Below, one piece after another: positions 22,761 through 34,544 of a DNA stretch of 64,000 nt; position 1 is the stretch's first letter; each line of letters starts with the position of its first letter. The stretch is taken from positions 320,001 to 384,000 of the forward strand of contig JARZZO010000003.1 in NCBI GenBank assembly GCA_030544215.1. The letters are read 5' to 3'. This DNA comes from Zantedeschia hybrid cultivar. Its lineage: Eukaryota > Streptophyta > Magnoliopsida > Alismatales > Araceae. The translations under genes and the position numbers were made by a program. The notes beneath the pieces are model-generated. The model was not told where the DNA came from and did not search any database. It saw nothing but the letters and a program-made list of their open reading frames with translations.

Positions 22761-23538
22761 CGCTCCTGCCTGGCTGCTGCTGAAGCAGCATAGGTCAGTG
22801 TACTCCATTTCTTCATTCTTTTTTTTTTTTAAAGTGACAAATTATTGTCACAATTCATTAGGAATATAGAATAAATCGCACATAAATTACAGATTTGGGA
22901 GTGAAATCCCAAGCAGACACAAGGTCTCCCACCTTACAACATAGAGAAACACAATAAAATAACCCCCCAAACCCATAAGAAACACAGGCCGGAGGCCCAA
23001 TCACACAGTTCAAGCAAGGAAGGAATACTTCAAAAGAACTGCTTTATTAAAGTAATAAAACAGAATCAAGTTGCCAAGGACTTTCAAGACCTAGCCTTCA
23101 ATATCAATTCATGGTTCTGGTCCACAATTAAGGAAGCTGCCCTTCCCCAGTCTTCCACCAGCTTCAATGTTCTGTTCAATATCTCTGAAGCACTTCTAAA
23201 ATCATCACAGAATTTCCTTTTATTCCTAGCAAGCCACACGACCCACAGGAAAGCAGGGCAAAACAAATACCACACATCATTATGTACAGGATATGGACAT
23301 ATCCCCCTCCACCATTTAAGCAGGTCCAGTGCAGAAGAATGTTCCTCCCAAGTGACACACATCACTCTACCGAGAAAGATCCACTGCACATTAATAACAC
23401 CACAGGTAGAGAATAGATGGACTTGATCTTCCTCAAACAGGGCACAGAAAGAGCATTTTGAATCTTTGAATTGAAACATCTCCCTAAGTCTTTGTCCAGT
23501 ACACATTCTATTCCATGCAATTTTCCATAGAAACAACA

Positions 23539-23558
23539 CCCCCCCCCCCCCCCCCCCC
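23539..23558. repeat. Homopolymer run C20
   Basis: An uninterrupted run of about 20 C lies inside the L1 zinc-binding region, where it encodes an artificial Gly run on the minus strand and probably marks a frameshift. Its length may be unreliable as assembled. Confidence 0.85.
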
Positions 23559-24111
23559 ATCAAGTAGTTTCACCAGGGAGTTGACTGAGAACTCTCCATC
23601 TTTTCTCCATCTCCACAGTCTTCTATCATTCTGGTCAGAAGATAATGTAATCTGATAAATATAAAATTTTATTTTATAAAGAATAGGGCCTGACTTAAAG
23701 GAGGATAATGGACCTAAGCCCAATAGCTAATGGGCTGTTAATGGACCCCATTAAATGGGCCTCATGAACCCTAAAACATAGGCCTTAATGGGCCTAACGA
23801 TAAAAAATGACTTCATGGCTATGATGACACTAAAAATGAGAAATAATGATTATGAAACAATTTCAAGACAATAATGACCCATGGAAGGGTAATACAAATA
23901 ATGATATGGAAAGAAATGAAACCAGGCATGGAAGATTTATATAATAATGACAATGAGACAAAGGCATGTCGGTCTTTTATCTTAATAATAAATTCTTATG
24001 GATTCGATGATCGATCGTTTCTACGATGATTTGTCTTTTTATAAGAAAAGAAGTGACATGATTGATAGCGGGATGACATTACGCCTCCCGGAGATAAGGT
24101 GGCGTACAGAA

Positions 24112-24275
24112 AGCTCCCTAATAGATATGTTTGAGGTATAGAGCATCCCAAGTTTAAGACCTCCGCAGATTAAAGCTCCCTAATATATATGACCGAGGCA
24201 TAGAGCATCCCAAGTTTGGGACCTCGGTGGATTATAGCTCCCTAATATATATGACCGAGGCATAGAGCATCCCAC
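24112..24275. repeat. 62-bp tandem repeat within the LTR-type element
   Basis: Units begin 'agctccctaata' at 24112, 24174 and 24236 and contain 'gaggcatagagcatccca' (first unit diverged). About 2.7 copies. Such arrays in LTRs often carry promoter or enhancer motifs; no function is shown here. Confidence 0.85.
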
Positions 24276-25206
24276 CTTTGATAAAGGTACCAGAGTCCAG
24301 GTTTGAGACCTCGGGGAGGGCAGAGGACAGAGTTCTTACTTGAATGCACTTATGGGCTGGGGTATGGACGCTGCAGTAGGTGTGAGTGAGTACACTGTAG
24401 ATTCGGCCCAGTCCTTTCCACCCTCCTTGGTAGGTTTCCAGAGACTTACTGGGCTAGGTAGGTGGTGAAGGTGGTAGGTGCATTAGGAGATGGCCTACTC
24501 ACCATTACGACCTATTAGTTAATAGTTATCCATGTTGCTTATGATTGAAAGGATAAGTCACCCCACAAACTCACGACTTATGAACGATTGATGAACTTCA
24601 CGACTGATCGGGTTATGACTATGAAAAATATGACCGATCAAGTGAAATTAACGAACGAATGACTCAATCTCGAGACCCTATATTGATGATTGACAGTAAG
24701 TACCTTTATACTTTCTATGCTAATATAAGTACCATCGAAAAGAAAAGAATGTAAGAAAAATGTGTGACTGTTATTATCATGTTAAATGTTTCCGCTCTGG
24801 GTTCATGACTTTTTAAGATGCATGTATTTCATACTAGTTCATGTATTATTCTATGAAGGTCACATGCATCTATAAACATATTATCAAGTGAATGTTAACA
24901 ATAGAAGAACAAAATCTGAAATTTAGTCTGGATTAAATTAGGAAATTAAGATATAAAACCTTGTCACATCTACTATTCATGTTCATGTGTTATTTGTGTC
25001 TGTTAGCAATAATAGAAACTACATGACATGCATAGGTGAGGAAGAGTGAATGGGTTGGTATGTGTGGAATATCAGTAGGGATGTAAATGATCTATATTGA
25101 TAACTCAATTTTTGGATGCTCATGAAAATTATAAAACATATTTTTTAAGAAGTAGCAAAGATAGTGGATCAAATTTAGTGAAAAGGAAAAACAAAATAGG
25201 TATGAC

Positions 25207-28200
25207 CAAGGTTAAGAAACCCGGGATCGGGTCCCGGAGCGGCCGGTCCAAAACCGATCGGATCGGCCGATTCCGATCCGAGTCAGCCCGATCCTGGCTG
25301 AGTCAGGCTCGGCTGGTTCGGATAGCAGAAAAAAATAGAAAAAAAAATGAAAAAATGTGAAAAAAATATAAAACACAAGTCTAATACATAATTGTGTTGA
25401 AATATATTGATTTGAAGTACATAAGATGTTGTTGGACAAAAAAATCTTGAATAAACTTACATATATGATTATGAACTTACATTTATTCCAAACGTACATT
25501 ATACTGAATGAACATATGGCTTACATACTCAGTCCATAACATATAGCTCTGGTAGTATTGTTCATATTGCATCACATACCGGCTATAGTCATCCGTATTG
25601 GTATAAATGACTGACAATTGTGGATATTCTAGACAACCCCCTGAATAGTCGGATGTATCAGAATGTTGAGGAGGGTAAACTACATATCCAGTAGGCTGAC
25701 TATACCCTTCGTATGGAGAATATGATGATGCATCTGATAGTTGCTCCTGATATTCTCTCTCCCTCCTAAGTTCTTTTTTGGCCTCTGCACACTGAGGAGC
25801 TTTACCTTTGTCCTTCCTCCTTGATCTGCTGAATGTTTGAATGGAAGATTCTTCACGTCCTGCTCTGCTACCATGATGTTCATCTTGAGTAGCATGTGTG
25901 TATTCTTCTTCTCCAGTGAATTGAATTGGTGGAGGTGGGGCTGGGGCACTAGTAGGCAGTAGCATCTCCGCCATCCTCAGAACTGTCGGAGCTCGTCTTT
26001 GATGTCGAGTCATTTGAGGTTTGATATTGGACCTCATCACTTGGTTCTGACGTTTCATCCTCTTCCTCGATAGTCTCCAGATCAACAATCTGAATTCCAG
26101 TACCACTCTTCCTTTTGCTTGGTGCTTGTTTTTTACTCTTCTTCTGACGTTTTGGAGGAGGAGATTGAAAATCAGTAAGTAATGGAACATTATCTAACTC
26201 ACCTTCCGCCCATTCCCGATCATTTGGGTTGAATTCAGGCTCATTTGAGGTGCTTGCATCAACCCATGCATTTAGTAGATGTTGCTCATCGAACAGCTCA
26301 TCCAAGTCTATGGGTTCTTCTGCATGTGTCGTCTCCGTGGCTTGTCCGGAAATTCTCTCTTTCTCCTGCCTTTGAAGATCGTGATGTAAAGTGTGTTCCC
26401 AACGTCTGTCTATTATGTCCCACCACTTCACATAGGTTGTTGGATTGTTAAGTTGAATGAGCTCCTTAGCTCTGTCCATAGCTTCATATAAATATCCCAT
26501 ATCCGATCTTCTTTCTCCATCACAAGATCGCAAGACACGGACAAGCGGTTCTACAATATTTAACACCGCTTGCACCCCCCCTCCAGAAGGATCTAGACTG
26601 AATTAGATCAGTCACTTTCTTACCTTTCTCTTTGACCTTAGTTGGTACATGTTACAATATGTGATTCTCCCAATCTTTCGATGCCACCATCCTAATCAAG
26701 TTGTTCTTTTGTTAACTTAAACTATCTAGAGAGATATATTGAGATGCAAACCTAGTGGCTTTCGGACGAAGCAACTCTCTTCCATGAGTATGTGTGCGCA
26801 TGATATCCAGAATGTTGTTGTGGTTGTAGATAAATGTGGTGATAAATCGACCACTCTTGACCACTCCATCTACCATCGGATCAGAGCAAATGTTTACCAA
26901 CATCAAGTCAATACAATGAGCAGAACAGAGAACCCAGTATAGATGTTCTCTCTTCTGCATCAACATTTGTGCAGCTAACTTGAACGCCGCTGCATTGTCC
27001 GTAACCACTTGGACAATCTTTTTTTCGCCCACTTCTTCCACCATTTGATCCATTAATTCATATAGGTACTGGGCATTCTTTATTTTTCCAGATGCATCAA
27101 TAGACTTCCAAAATACGGTTCCGGCTTTGCAGTAAATTAAGAAGTTGATCATACTTCTTCTTGTTATCCCTGTAAAGTTCCAAACGTGATAAGAAATCAG
27201 AAAGAGACCCATTTTGATTAAGAAAAAATAAAGATAAGATAAGAAACTGAAGATAAGATTTATGTACCTGTCCATCCATCGCACATTAAAGTACATCCAT
27301 ACTCATCCCAGATCCTTTCAAATGATTTAATGTATGTTCGGATGTCATCAACTTTCATATCCAAGTACTTGTTATATATCTCATATGGGGAAGGTCCCTC
27401 AACCCCTTTGCCAACTTCTTGTATGGTCTCGATCATGGACTCATAATATGGCCCCTTGGCAGCATTAGCAGGGATACTGTTATAGAAAAACCACCTAGAT
27501 GTAGCTCTCCCTATCTTCTCCTTATAAAGTTTTAAGTTCTTGAATGCAGCACTAATAGAAGGTTGTTTATCCATCTTCTTAGTGAGGAAGGGATCTATTG
27601 GACCTACTCTAGGATCTCCAGCTCTAGTGAACTCCTGAGGCAGCTCCTCGCATACATTAGTGCTCATGCCGGCGCTAGTGCTCCCTTGTGCAGAAGGTGT
27701 GGAGCCACTTCCTTGTCCTCCATATCTTCCAGTTTGTCGAAATAAGTCCTCATCTACAAAGGACCGCCGGCTTGCTTCCATTGCACGTCGCAATTCAGCT
27801 TTAAATGTAAAAGAAAAAAATTTAATCTACTATAACTATTTGTCTGAAAACGTTAAAAGAAGAACATGAAAATAAGTTAAATAAGAAACTTACTTGTATC
27901 CCAATCATCAACATTTATAGGTTGATTACTTCCACCAAGCCGGACTCCAGCATCAGACCTTCGCGCTGGTTCAGACAATTCCTCTCGAATTTTCTGTCTT
28001 CTTCTGGCAGTACTTGCTTTGCTTGATTCCTTCTCCTTCATATAAGTTCGAAATTGGATCCTAACCTCTGAAGGAACTCGAGCACATGCTGCAACTTCAC
28101 CTTTTATTCCAGCAAGATATTGTTTGAATCGGTAGACCTCGCCAGAGACGACCCGGTTGCAATATTTGCATTGTACCTTTCTTTGGCCCATGTCCACCGG

Positions 28201-28706
28201 TGTGCAATGACCCCAAGCAGGATCAGCGCTAGGAGGATTCCCAGATGACCGCTCAGCAGCACCTTGAGATGCCATTCCTTCACAGTACAAGAAGATGAGA
28301 GATCGCGGAACTTGTAGTAGACTAGAAGTGACCTCGTGGGAGAGATGGAGAGAGAATTCTATGATCGAGAGAGTGGGAGAGAGAGCAAGAATGTTAGGAG
28401 GCTCAAAGGAAATTTGTGGAGTCTTAGGAGGGCCTTGGGGGGGTTTAAATAGACCCCTAAGGCCCAAACTAGCTGTTGCTGGCCGTTTGGGAACGGCCAG
28501 CAACGGCTAGTTTGACCTCCAACGGCTAGTCAAACTAGCCGTTGGGGGCCATGTCGGGCCGATCCGAGCCGACCCGGCCCGATCCGGCTCAGATCGTCCG
28601 ATCCGAGTCCTGGACTCGGCCAGGTTACTCGGGATCGGCACGGACGGCCCAAAACCGGTCCGACTCGGCCGATCCGTGCCGATCCGAGCCGAGTTTTTGA
28701 TCCTTG
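25207..28706 (-). mobile_element. hAT superfamily DNA transposon, 3.5 kb, perfect 8-bp TSD
   Basis: Flanked by the identical 8-mer GGTATGAC (25199-25206 and 28707-28714). The left end reads CAAGGTTAAGAAACCCGGG; the reverse complement of the right end reads CAAGGATCAAAAACTCGG. Both ends carry about 100-150 bp of CG-rich subterminal sequence made of repeated 'gatccgagccga / cggatcggcc' motifs, as expected of transposase-binding subterminal repeats in hAT elements. It encodes one transposase on the minus strand, now defective. It sits inside an LTR-type element, so it is the youngest layer of this nest. Confidence 0.93.
25483..28275 (-). pseudogene. hAT transposase (BED finger + DUF659), degenerate
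   Basis: Likely start ATG at 28275 (MASQGAAERSSG). Exon 1 holds a BED-type zinc finger (CKYCNRVVSG ... RFKQYLAGIKGEVAAC) in which the expected His of KQHLA is Tyr. Two GT-AG introns are recognisable: 27893-27799 and 27267-27170. The DUF659 region begins GPYYESMIETI and includes LMCDGWTG, then after the intron TRRSMINFLIYC, VVTDNAAAF and CSAHCIDLML, so the first catalytic acidic residues are present. Downstream are a frameshift and stops at about 26710-26576, then MGYLYEAMDRAKELI and WWDIIDRRWEH. The sequence then jumps directly to a low-complexity acidic tail (DLDELFDEQHLLNAWVD). The hATC dimerisation block, which normally lies between, is absent. A further frame change near 25950-25985 leads to a Tyr-rich C-terminus ending at 25483. 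It cannot encode a working transposase. Confidence 0.88.
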
Positions 28707-30898
28707 GGTATGACCAATTTAAATTCTTGGGATATGTGTTGTTTTCCTGATTATTTTTTTGGTATAATGGACATGAGCTGATTCTATTCTTTAATAGTAT
28801 CGTCTCTTATTATTTTGCTTTTGCAATTGTGCACCTACCAAAGGTCGAAAAGTAGGACCATGACAGATAAGTTCTTCAAACTCAACATCTGTGGGATCCC
28901 TTCTCAGCGAAGTATTCCATTGACCAGAGCTGATACTTGAAATCACTTGAAACACTAAAGCTTCAAGGTCCAGGTTTATTAACTGATCTTGGAGCTGCAT
29001 TTCAGAGCACCACTTATCCCTCTAGATCCTAACATCATATCCATTTCCTCTTTTAAACTCGAAGGAGATAGAAAGAATATCAGCACACTTCAGAATATGC
29101 TTCCATATGAATGACAAACTATAGCTTCTAGAAGGGTACATTTCCCATCTACTAGCATTCTGAAAATATTTTTCCCTTACCACTACTGTCCACAATGGAT
29201 ATGTTCTTTCCCCAAGGCTCCATAACCACTTAGCCAATAAGGCTTTGTTGAAATTGTGGATAATAGTTAAACGAACACCCCCTTGATCTTTACATTCACA
29301 CACATTTCCCCACTTAATCAAGTGCTTAGCTCTTTTCTTCCTTTTCCCTCCAAACCAAAATAAGTATCTTCTAACCTTTTCAATAATTCTTTCAACAGGT
29401 ATCGATACTTTAAAGATAGACATATATAATACATGCCCAAAGAGGATAGAACAATTTTAGAAAGAATCAGCCTACCACCTGCTGAAAGGAATTTCCCTTT
29501 CCAGCCTTCCAGGGAATGATCAAATTTTTTCACCAAGGAATCCCAATCCCTTACTTTGGTAGCTCCATTGGTCAATGGCAATCCTACATATTTGATGGAG
29601 AATTTACAGCAAGAACAGTCCATGAAATCAGCAATACCCTCCAGATTTTCATCAGACATATTGATGCCAACGACTTCAGATTTATCATAATTGATTTTGA
29701 GACCTGTTATAAGTTCAACCAGCACCGGCAACTTGCTATTATTTTGCATGAAATCCTGTCTACCAGAGGTGAATATGAGAGTATCATCCACAAATTGCAG
29801 ATAAATCAAGTGTGGAGTATTCCTTCCAAAGTTGATTACATCTGCTAACCCCATCTGAGCTCCTTTGTCCCACAGAGAATTGAAAGTCTCTTCAACAAGG
29901 ATGAAAATAAATGGAGAAATAGGGTCACCCTGTTTCAAACCCATTGTACTATTAAAGTAGCCACAAGGTTTACCATTAATCAATATAGAGAATCTTGCTG
30001 AAGAAATACAATTCATGACTCATTCAATCCATTTTTGCTTGAATCCCATTAACTTCAAGGTTTTTCCTTATGCATTGCCAGCTAACTCTGTCATACGCCT
30101 TTTCAAAAATCAAGTTTCAAAAGAACTCCCTTCTTGTTCCTACTTCTTTGGTAATGAATGAGTTCATAGGCTGCCATATAATTGCCCAAAATGTACCTCT
30201 CCTCCATAAATGCAGATTGATTTTTACCAACCAGCTTTCCATGACCTTCTTTATTCTAAAAGCCATAATCTTAGTGATGATCTTATAGCATCCATTTAGC
30301 AAACTAATTGGTCTGAATTCAGCCAAGTTTTCAGCACCTTTTACTTTTGGAATACGGACAATATGTGTGGAATTGAGACATTTGACACTTCAAGGGTTTT
30401 CCTGAAACTCCAAGACAACTTTCATCAAAGCTAAAAACTGCTTCTTTGACCTCCTCTTCCTGGAATGGAAGACACAAAACATCAGCTGTACTAACCTCTA
30501 GCCTTGGGAGAATTCCTTCCTACAAATGTGGCCTAGAAAGATTGTCTTCATTGAAGAGCTGTTCATAAAACTGCACAGAATGAACCATGATATCCTTTTT
30601 CTTATCTACCACAGCTTCATCAACTTTAATATGCTCAATCCTTTTAAGGTTCTCTTTTTTGCACTAGCCACCGCATGGAAGAAACAAGATTTTTATCTCC
30701 TTTTTTTAACCAATGTTCTTTTGCTCTTTGTTTCCATCTAATCCCTTCCTGTGCCAGACATTCAGTATACTGCATTTTGTACTCTCTCAATGCATGTTCC
30801 TCTTAACTAGACATAACACCTTGTTCACCTTTGACTTCTAAATCCTGAATCAGATGCAAAAGCTCTTGTCATCTTTCTTGTCCCATCTTAGCTACTTA

Positions 30899-31224
30899 GG
30901 TGTCATTTGGTGCGCCGTAAAATGTCATAAACCATCGTAAATAGCCGTAAGACGGAGTTTTCCTTGTGTTTGAAGTGTTGTAAATAATTTCACGGCACTT
31001 TTCCTACGTTTGGTGCATCATAAATAGCCGTATTTCAAAACAGGTTGACAGGTTGACCCCTCAGATCCTCCTTTTAGCTGATTTTGGTTTACAGTCTAAA
31101 ATCAACAAAACCGGTGATTTCAAAACCAGTGACTTTAAAATTAGGGATTTTATTTTACTGGTTTTAAAACCAGTGATTTCAAAACCGAAATTTTATGGCA
31201 TTTCACGACACACCAAACAACGCC
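30899..31224. mobile_element. Tourist-like MITE (PIF/Harbinger type), 326 bp
   Basis: Flanked by TTA on both sides (30896-30898 and 31225-31227), the classic PIF/Harbinger duplication. The terminal inverted repeats are about 30 bp: the left end reads GGTGTCATTTGGTGCGCCGT and the right end, reversed, GGCGTTGTTTGGTGTGTCGT, both continuing into 'aaatg.cataaa'. No coding capacity. It interrupts the L1 endonuclease/linker region. Confidence 0.9.
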
Positions 31225-31445
31225 TTAACCAGTGAAAGACATAGTTATTATAGAAGGTAGTTTCTGTTGGCCACTCTTTGACTAAATCCAATAGTTGCTC
31301 ATGCCTAGCCCACGGAACCTCATGGCTAAATGAGCTGACTGTTATTATTTGTGAGTTTGTAGCCAGCAATAGATGAGTATGATCAGAAACTAACTGGGGT
31401 GGCCCCTTAGGCTCTGTTCTTTTTGTATATTTTGCATCCACTGAC

Positions 31446-31841
31446 CATTAATAAAGAACCTGGCACATATAGACATGGATTGGTTTCTTCGAAATTGGCC
31501 TGTGAAAATGAAATGGATGGCAGCATAACCCGCTGAGTTTTAGTCAAGCAGCCATAGTTGCAATTTGTGACCAGATCCATGTCCCAGAAATTGTTCTATC
31601 AGCTAGAAGGAAGGTGCTTGCCAGGGAGAGTGTGTGTGTGTGTGTCTGTTATAGAGGGGAAAAGTGTCGTAGAGAATTATGTCCTGCGTAAGGTTCTCTG
31701 ACATAACGCTTGAGCGAGATGACCCAGAACTGTCTGAACCATCTACTGGCAACACAGATGATTGGCATCTTGACGAGGAAAACGCTGAGATGTAGAGAGA
31801 GGGTAAATCACAAATTGAGCACAATGGTGAACTGTACTAAC
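31446..31841. other. Non-coding stretch with (TG)n tract
   Basis: No gene recognised. Contains a short 'gtgtgtgtgtgtgt' tract near 31630. On the minus strand it lies just after the donor-like site at 31841/31842 of the candidate leader exon, so it would be the start of an intron if that transcript exists. Confidence 0.35.
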
Positions 31842-32300
31842 CTGTAAAATATACGTTGCTTGACGAATTGAAGACTGCTGGAAACCTGGTCAAACGTGGA
31901 CAATGCTGGAACCAAGAGCAGCGATAACGTTATCTTCTGTCACTCGCTCTTTCTGCATCTCTGTAACCATGAATGGGTTAGAAGAAGAAGAAGAAGAAAA
32001 AAAAAAAAAAAAAAAAAAGAGGACCTTTTTTGCTAGTTTTTGGCTGTTGGGCATACCTTGGGAGAAGGCGAGGAGAAGAAGAAGACCCATAGCAAGCTAA
32101 AGCAGCGGCATTTACGTCGGCCGTCTCTGGAGATGTTCTTCCAAACGAGCGGGGGGCGGCGCCGGCGGCGGCGCCGGTGGCGGCTACAGGGGAAGGCCGG
32201 TCTGTCCAAGGCCCCTCCCCCAAAAGGATGTGTGTGTGTGTGTGTGTCTGCTGAAAACTCCTTTAAAACCAGAATGAATGATTGGAGGAGGTGATGAAAG
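31842..32300 (-). other. Candidate spliced 5' leader exons with a short ORF (transcript unproven)
   Basis: On the minus strand an ATG at 32090 opens MGLLLLLAFSQ, followed by a strong donor (CAAG/GTATGC at 32057/32056). A pyrimidine-rich tract and acceptor (TTACAG at 31961) begin a second exon that continues in frame and stops at 31890, for a 34-aa peptide. That exon ends with a good donor (TACAG/GTTAGT at 31842/31841). Upstream, about 32110-32220, is CG-rich as at many plant transcription starts. No domain is recognisable. The exons could be 5' leader (with an upstream ORF) of the PHR1-like gene, 11 kb downstream on the same strand, or a separate non-coding transcript. Confidence 0.3.
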
Positions 32301-33721
32301 GAGCAACGGGCCCTCCCTCCCCCTCCTACAGCACACATTATGCACTAAAAAAAAAAAAAAAAGGCTCTTTTAATATTGTTATTATCTATTATTTTATTTA
32401 TGTGGTGGAGGAACTAGAATTTGCACTTTCCATGGATGCAGAACCAGCCAGCGCCGCCGGCTCTTTTATACTCACTACTCTGTCCAGACAACGCCCCCCA
32501 ACCCAGCCAAAAGAAGACCACAGCCAGAACGTTATTGTTTTGTTTTCTTTTCTAATGTATAAAAAATGTATTTACTATGATATTTTGGACACGATACACC
32601 GCAATCCATTTATTTATTTATTTATATCACAAACACAATAGAGTTTGTTTATATTATACATATAAATAGAGATGCGAGCGGAAGACCATAGAGGCCAAAA
32701 AAGAAAAAAAAAAACACTCTCTCTCTAGAATCTACATTAGCCGCTCGCTGCCTTTGTTTTCCTTGCCTTTTTTCGAATGTTCGGGCTCCACCCCACCACG
32801 ATATGTAAATTGTAATGCCCTCGTCAAATCGTCACACTTGACATCCGTGAAGCTTTGCTTTGCTAGCTCTTTTATCTTCTTCCTGGTTTCACAGAGGATT
32901 AACAGTTCTTTTATTTAAAATATATGTATGGGGTTGGGTCGGATCCAAGCGGGTGGGGGCAGCTCATTCGGTTCTGTCTGTTTTTTCATCTCATTCTAAC
33001 TAGTCAATTCCGCGCTTTCCCTGCGACTTACCATTGTCGGCGGGAGAGGACCGGATTGGGGGAAGGGGGATGAGAACTGATTGATGCATTGCATCAGGCA
33101 AAGAAAGGATGACGACGAGACTCTAATGATTCTGACAGCATCTGTTGTCACTATTATTTAGCTGCTGAGATTAAAAGTAAATAAAAACCATTCAGCCGCA
33201 TGTTGATGATTCTCGATCACAGAGAGAGAGGAAAAGATTGAATGTTAATCACATTTGGTGTGTGAGCGAGAGATGAAAGATGTGGTTAATTAATTAGCTG
33301 GGTGTGAAGAGAGAGAGAGAAAGAGAATTTTATGATCTCTTAAGAGAGAGAGAGAGAGAGAGAGAGAAAGTGAGTGTTTCTTAATAAGTGGCCTCTTTTC
33401 AAAGTGATGCTCTATCTAAGATGGAGTGTTAGTACTTAAAAACATGAAGAAATTCTTCCATTTTCTCTCCAACTGATGGTCTCTCTTAATTTAGTTATTA
33501 ATTAACACATCTTCTTAATTATTAATTAACACTTCTTCTTAAATAGGAAACTATAGCAGAATATTCCTCTCCATCTCTTCCATTGAATCTCTCTTCAATT
33601 GGTCTTCAATTGGTCTTAATATGTTAGTCCTCCCAAGAAAAATTCCTGGTTCTGTCCCTGCAGAGAGGAAATGCTCACAGTTTCACTGCCACAACCTCCC
33701 ACTTGTGTGGAGTTGATGTGG
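32301..33721. other. AT-rich region with GA microsatellites, possible promoter
   Basis: No coding sequence recognised. Simple repeats include A16 near 32346, CT-rich tracts near 32718, and (GA)n at about 33310-33370. Low-complexity CT/GA tracts beside a CG-rich block are common in plant promoters, but there is no direct evidence of activity. Confidence 0.35.
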
Positions 33722-33729
33722 ACTCTAGC

Positions 33730-34359
33730 TAAGGGTGGGTAATGAGCTGAGTTGAGCCGAACTTGGCTCATCCAAAAATTTTCTAGCTCGAGCTTCTGAG
33801 CCAAGCTCGAGCTTTATGAGGCTTGAGCAATCCCAGTTTATTCAAACTTGAATCGAGCCCGAGCCCAGTTCAGTGAGTTGATTAGGTTAAACCCAGCTCC
33901 AATACCAACCAAATAAACCAAGCGCCCATCATTATAACGTGTTTCCTGGGGGGCAGGTTTTGAGAGCTGGCGATCTAGGACTAAAAGTCCCGATCGCAGT
34001 GGTGTGCTGAGCACCTTCAGTCCTATACCGACGCCAAAAATGTTGTTCGCTGCTCGTAAACTTCATTTCTTCCGATTGTTTCAGTTGGACATAGGATGCA
34101 TAGGCAGGATGTGCGGGAAAAGCATGCGAACTGTTTGGGTTGTCAGTGTTGTACTTAAAATTTAAATATCATTTTCTATTTTAGGTCGGCTCGCGAGCCA
34201 ATCGAGCCAAACTTCACTAAGCTCAAGCTTGGCTCGTTTAAGAGATCGAGTTGAGTCTTAAGCTCGAGCTTGGCTCGTATATGGCAATGAGCCGAGTTGA
34301 GTCGAATTAAATTCGAGCTAAACTCGAGTAACTCACGGCTCAGATAATTGCCAACCCTA
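33730..34359. mobile_element. Non-autonomous hAT element, 630 bp, perfect 8-bp TSD
   Basis: Flanked by the identical 8-mer ACTCTAGC (33722-33729 and 34360-34367). The left end reads TAAGGGTGGGTAATGAGCTG and the reversed right end TAGGGTTGGCAATTATCTG. Subterminal regions are packed with 'gagccgag / ctcgagct' motifs in both orientations. The middle (about 33900-34170) is unrelated unique sequence without a coding frame. Confidence 0.88.
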
Positions 34360-34544
34360 ACTCTAGCAGCATTTTTTGTTTGAGCTGACGACGACTCCTC
34401 GCAGCATTTTGCAGCCAGTGGATAGATTGGCCAAGAAGCACACCGTCTCCATCTCAACTTATGTACATATGGTCCATGACTAATACTTCTTGTGCCTTAG
34501 GCGTTGCAATTCATGATAGATTGCAAGGCCCAAGGTATTGTTGT

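Larger units (their letters stand above)
23646..28865. mobile_element. LTR-type element (probable solo LTR, about 1.7 kb without the nested hAT)
   Basis: Starts TGTAATCTG and ends ACCATGACA, with a perfect 5-bp duplication GATAA on both sides (23641-23645 and 28866-28870). The L1 coding sequence resumes across this point, which confirms an insertion. No protease, reverse transcriptase or integrase is visible and the TG...CA ends fit one LTR, so a solo LTR is the simplest reading. A related but truncated copy lies at 44459-45416. The hAT transposon at 25207-28706 is inserted inside. An internal 62-bp tandem repeat lies at 24112-24275. Confidence 0.75.
22818..31445 (-). mobile_element. L1-type LINE, 5'-truncated, interrupted by nested insertions
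   Basis: Minus-strand order: end of the endonuclease region (31441-31225, SDHTHLLLATN), spacer (about 30890-30500), reverse transcriptase (30326-29318: AEFRPISLLNG, GLKQGDPISPF, LQFVDDTLIF, with FVDD where LINEs usually have FADD), thumb and C-terminal part (29423-28870), then after the interruption the zinc-binding RVT region (23640-23084: WRWRKDGEFSVNSL, IAWNRMCTGQRL, CSFCALFEEDQVHLF) and a poly(A) tail read as the T run at about 22818-22830. Multiple frameshifts and stops. It is split by an LTR-type element at 23646-28865 and by a Tourist-like MITE at 30899-31224, so it is older than both. No target duplication was identified. Confidence 0.8.

Noticed and set aside
23084..23563. A host gene with a poly-Gly start
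   Set aside because: The Gly run is the C20 homopolymer; the rest is the L1 zinc-binding RVT domain.
32040..32294. Arg-rich plus-strand ORF over the CG-rich block
   Set aside because: Its composition comes from the CG-rich and (TG)n sequence; splice-like signals are on the other strand.
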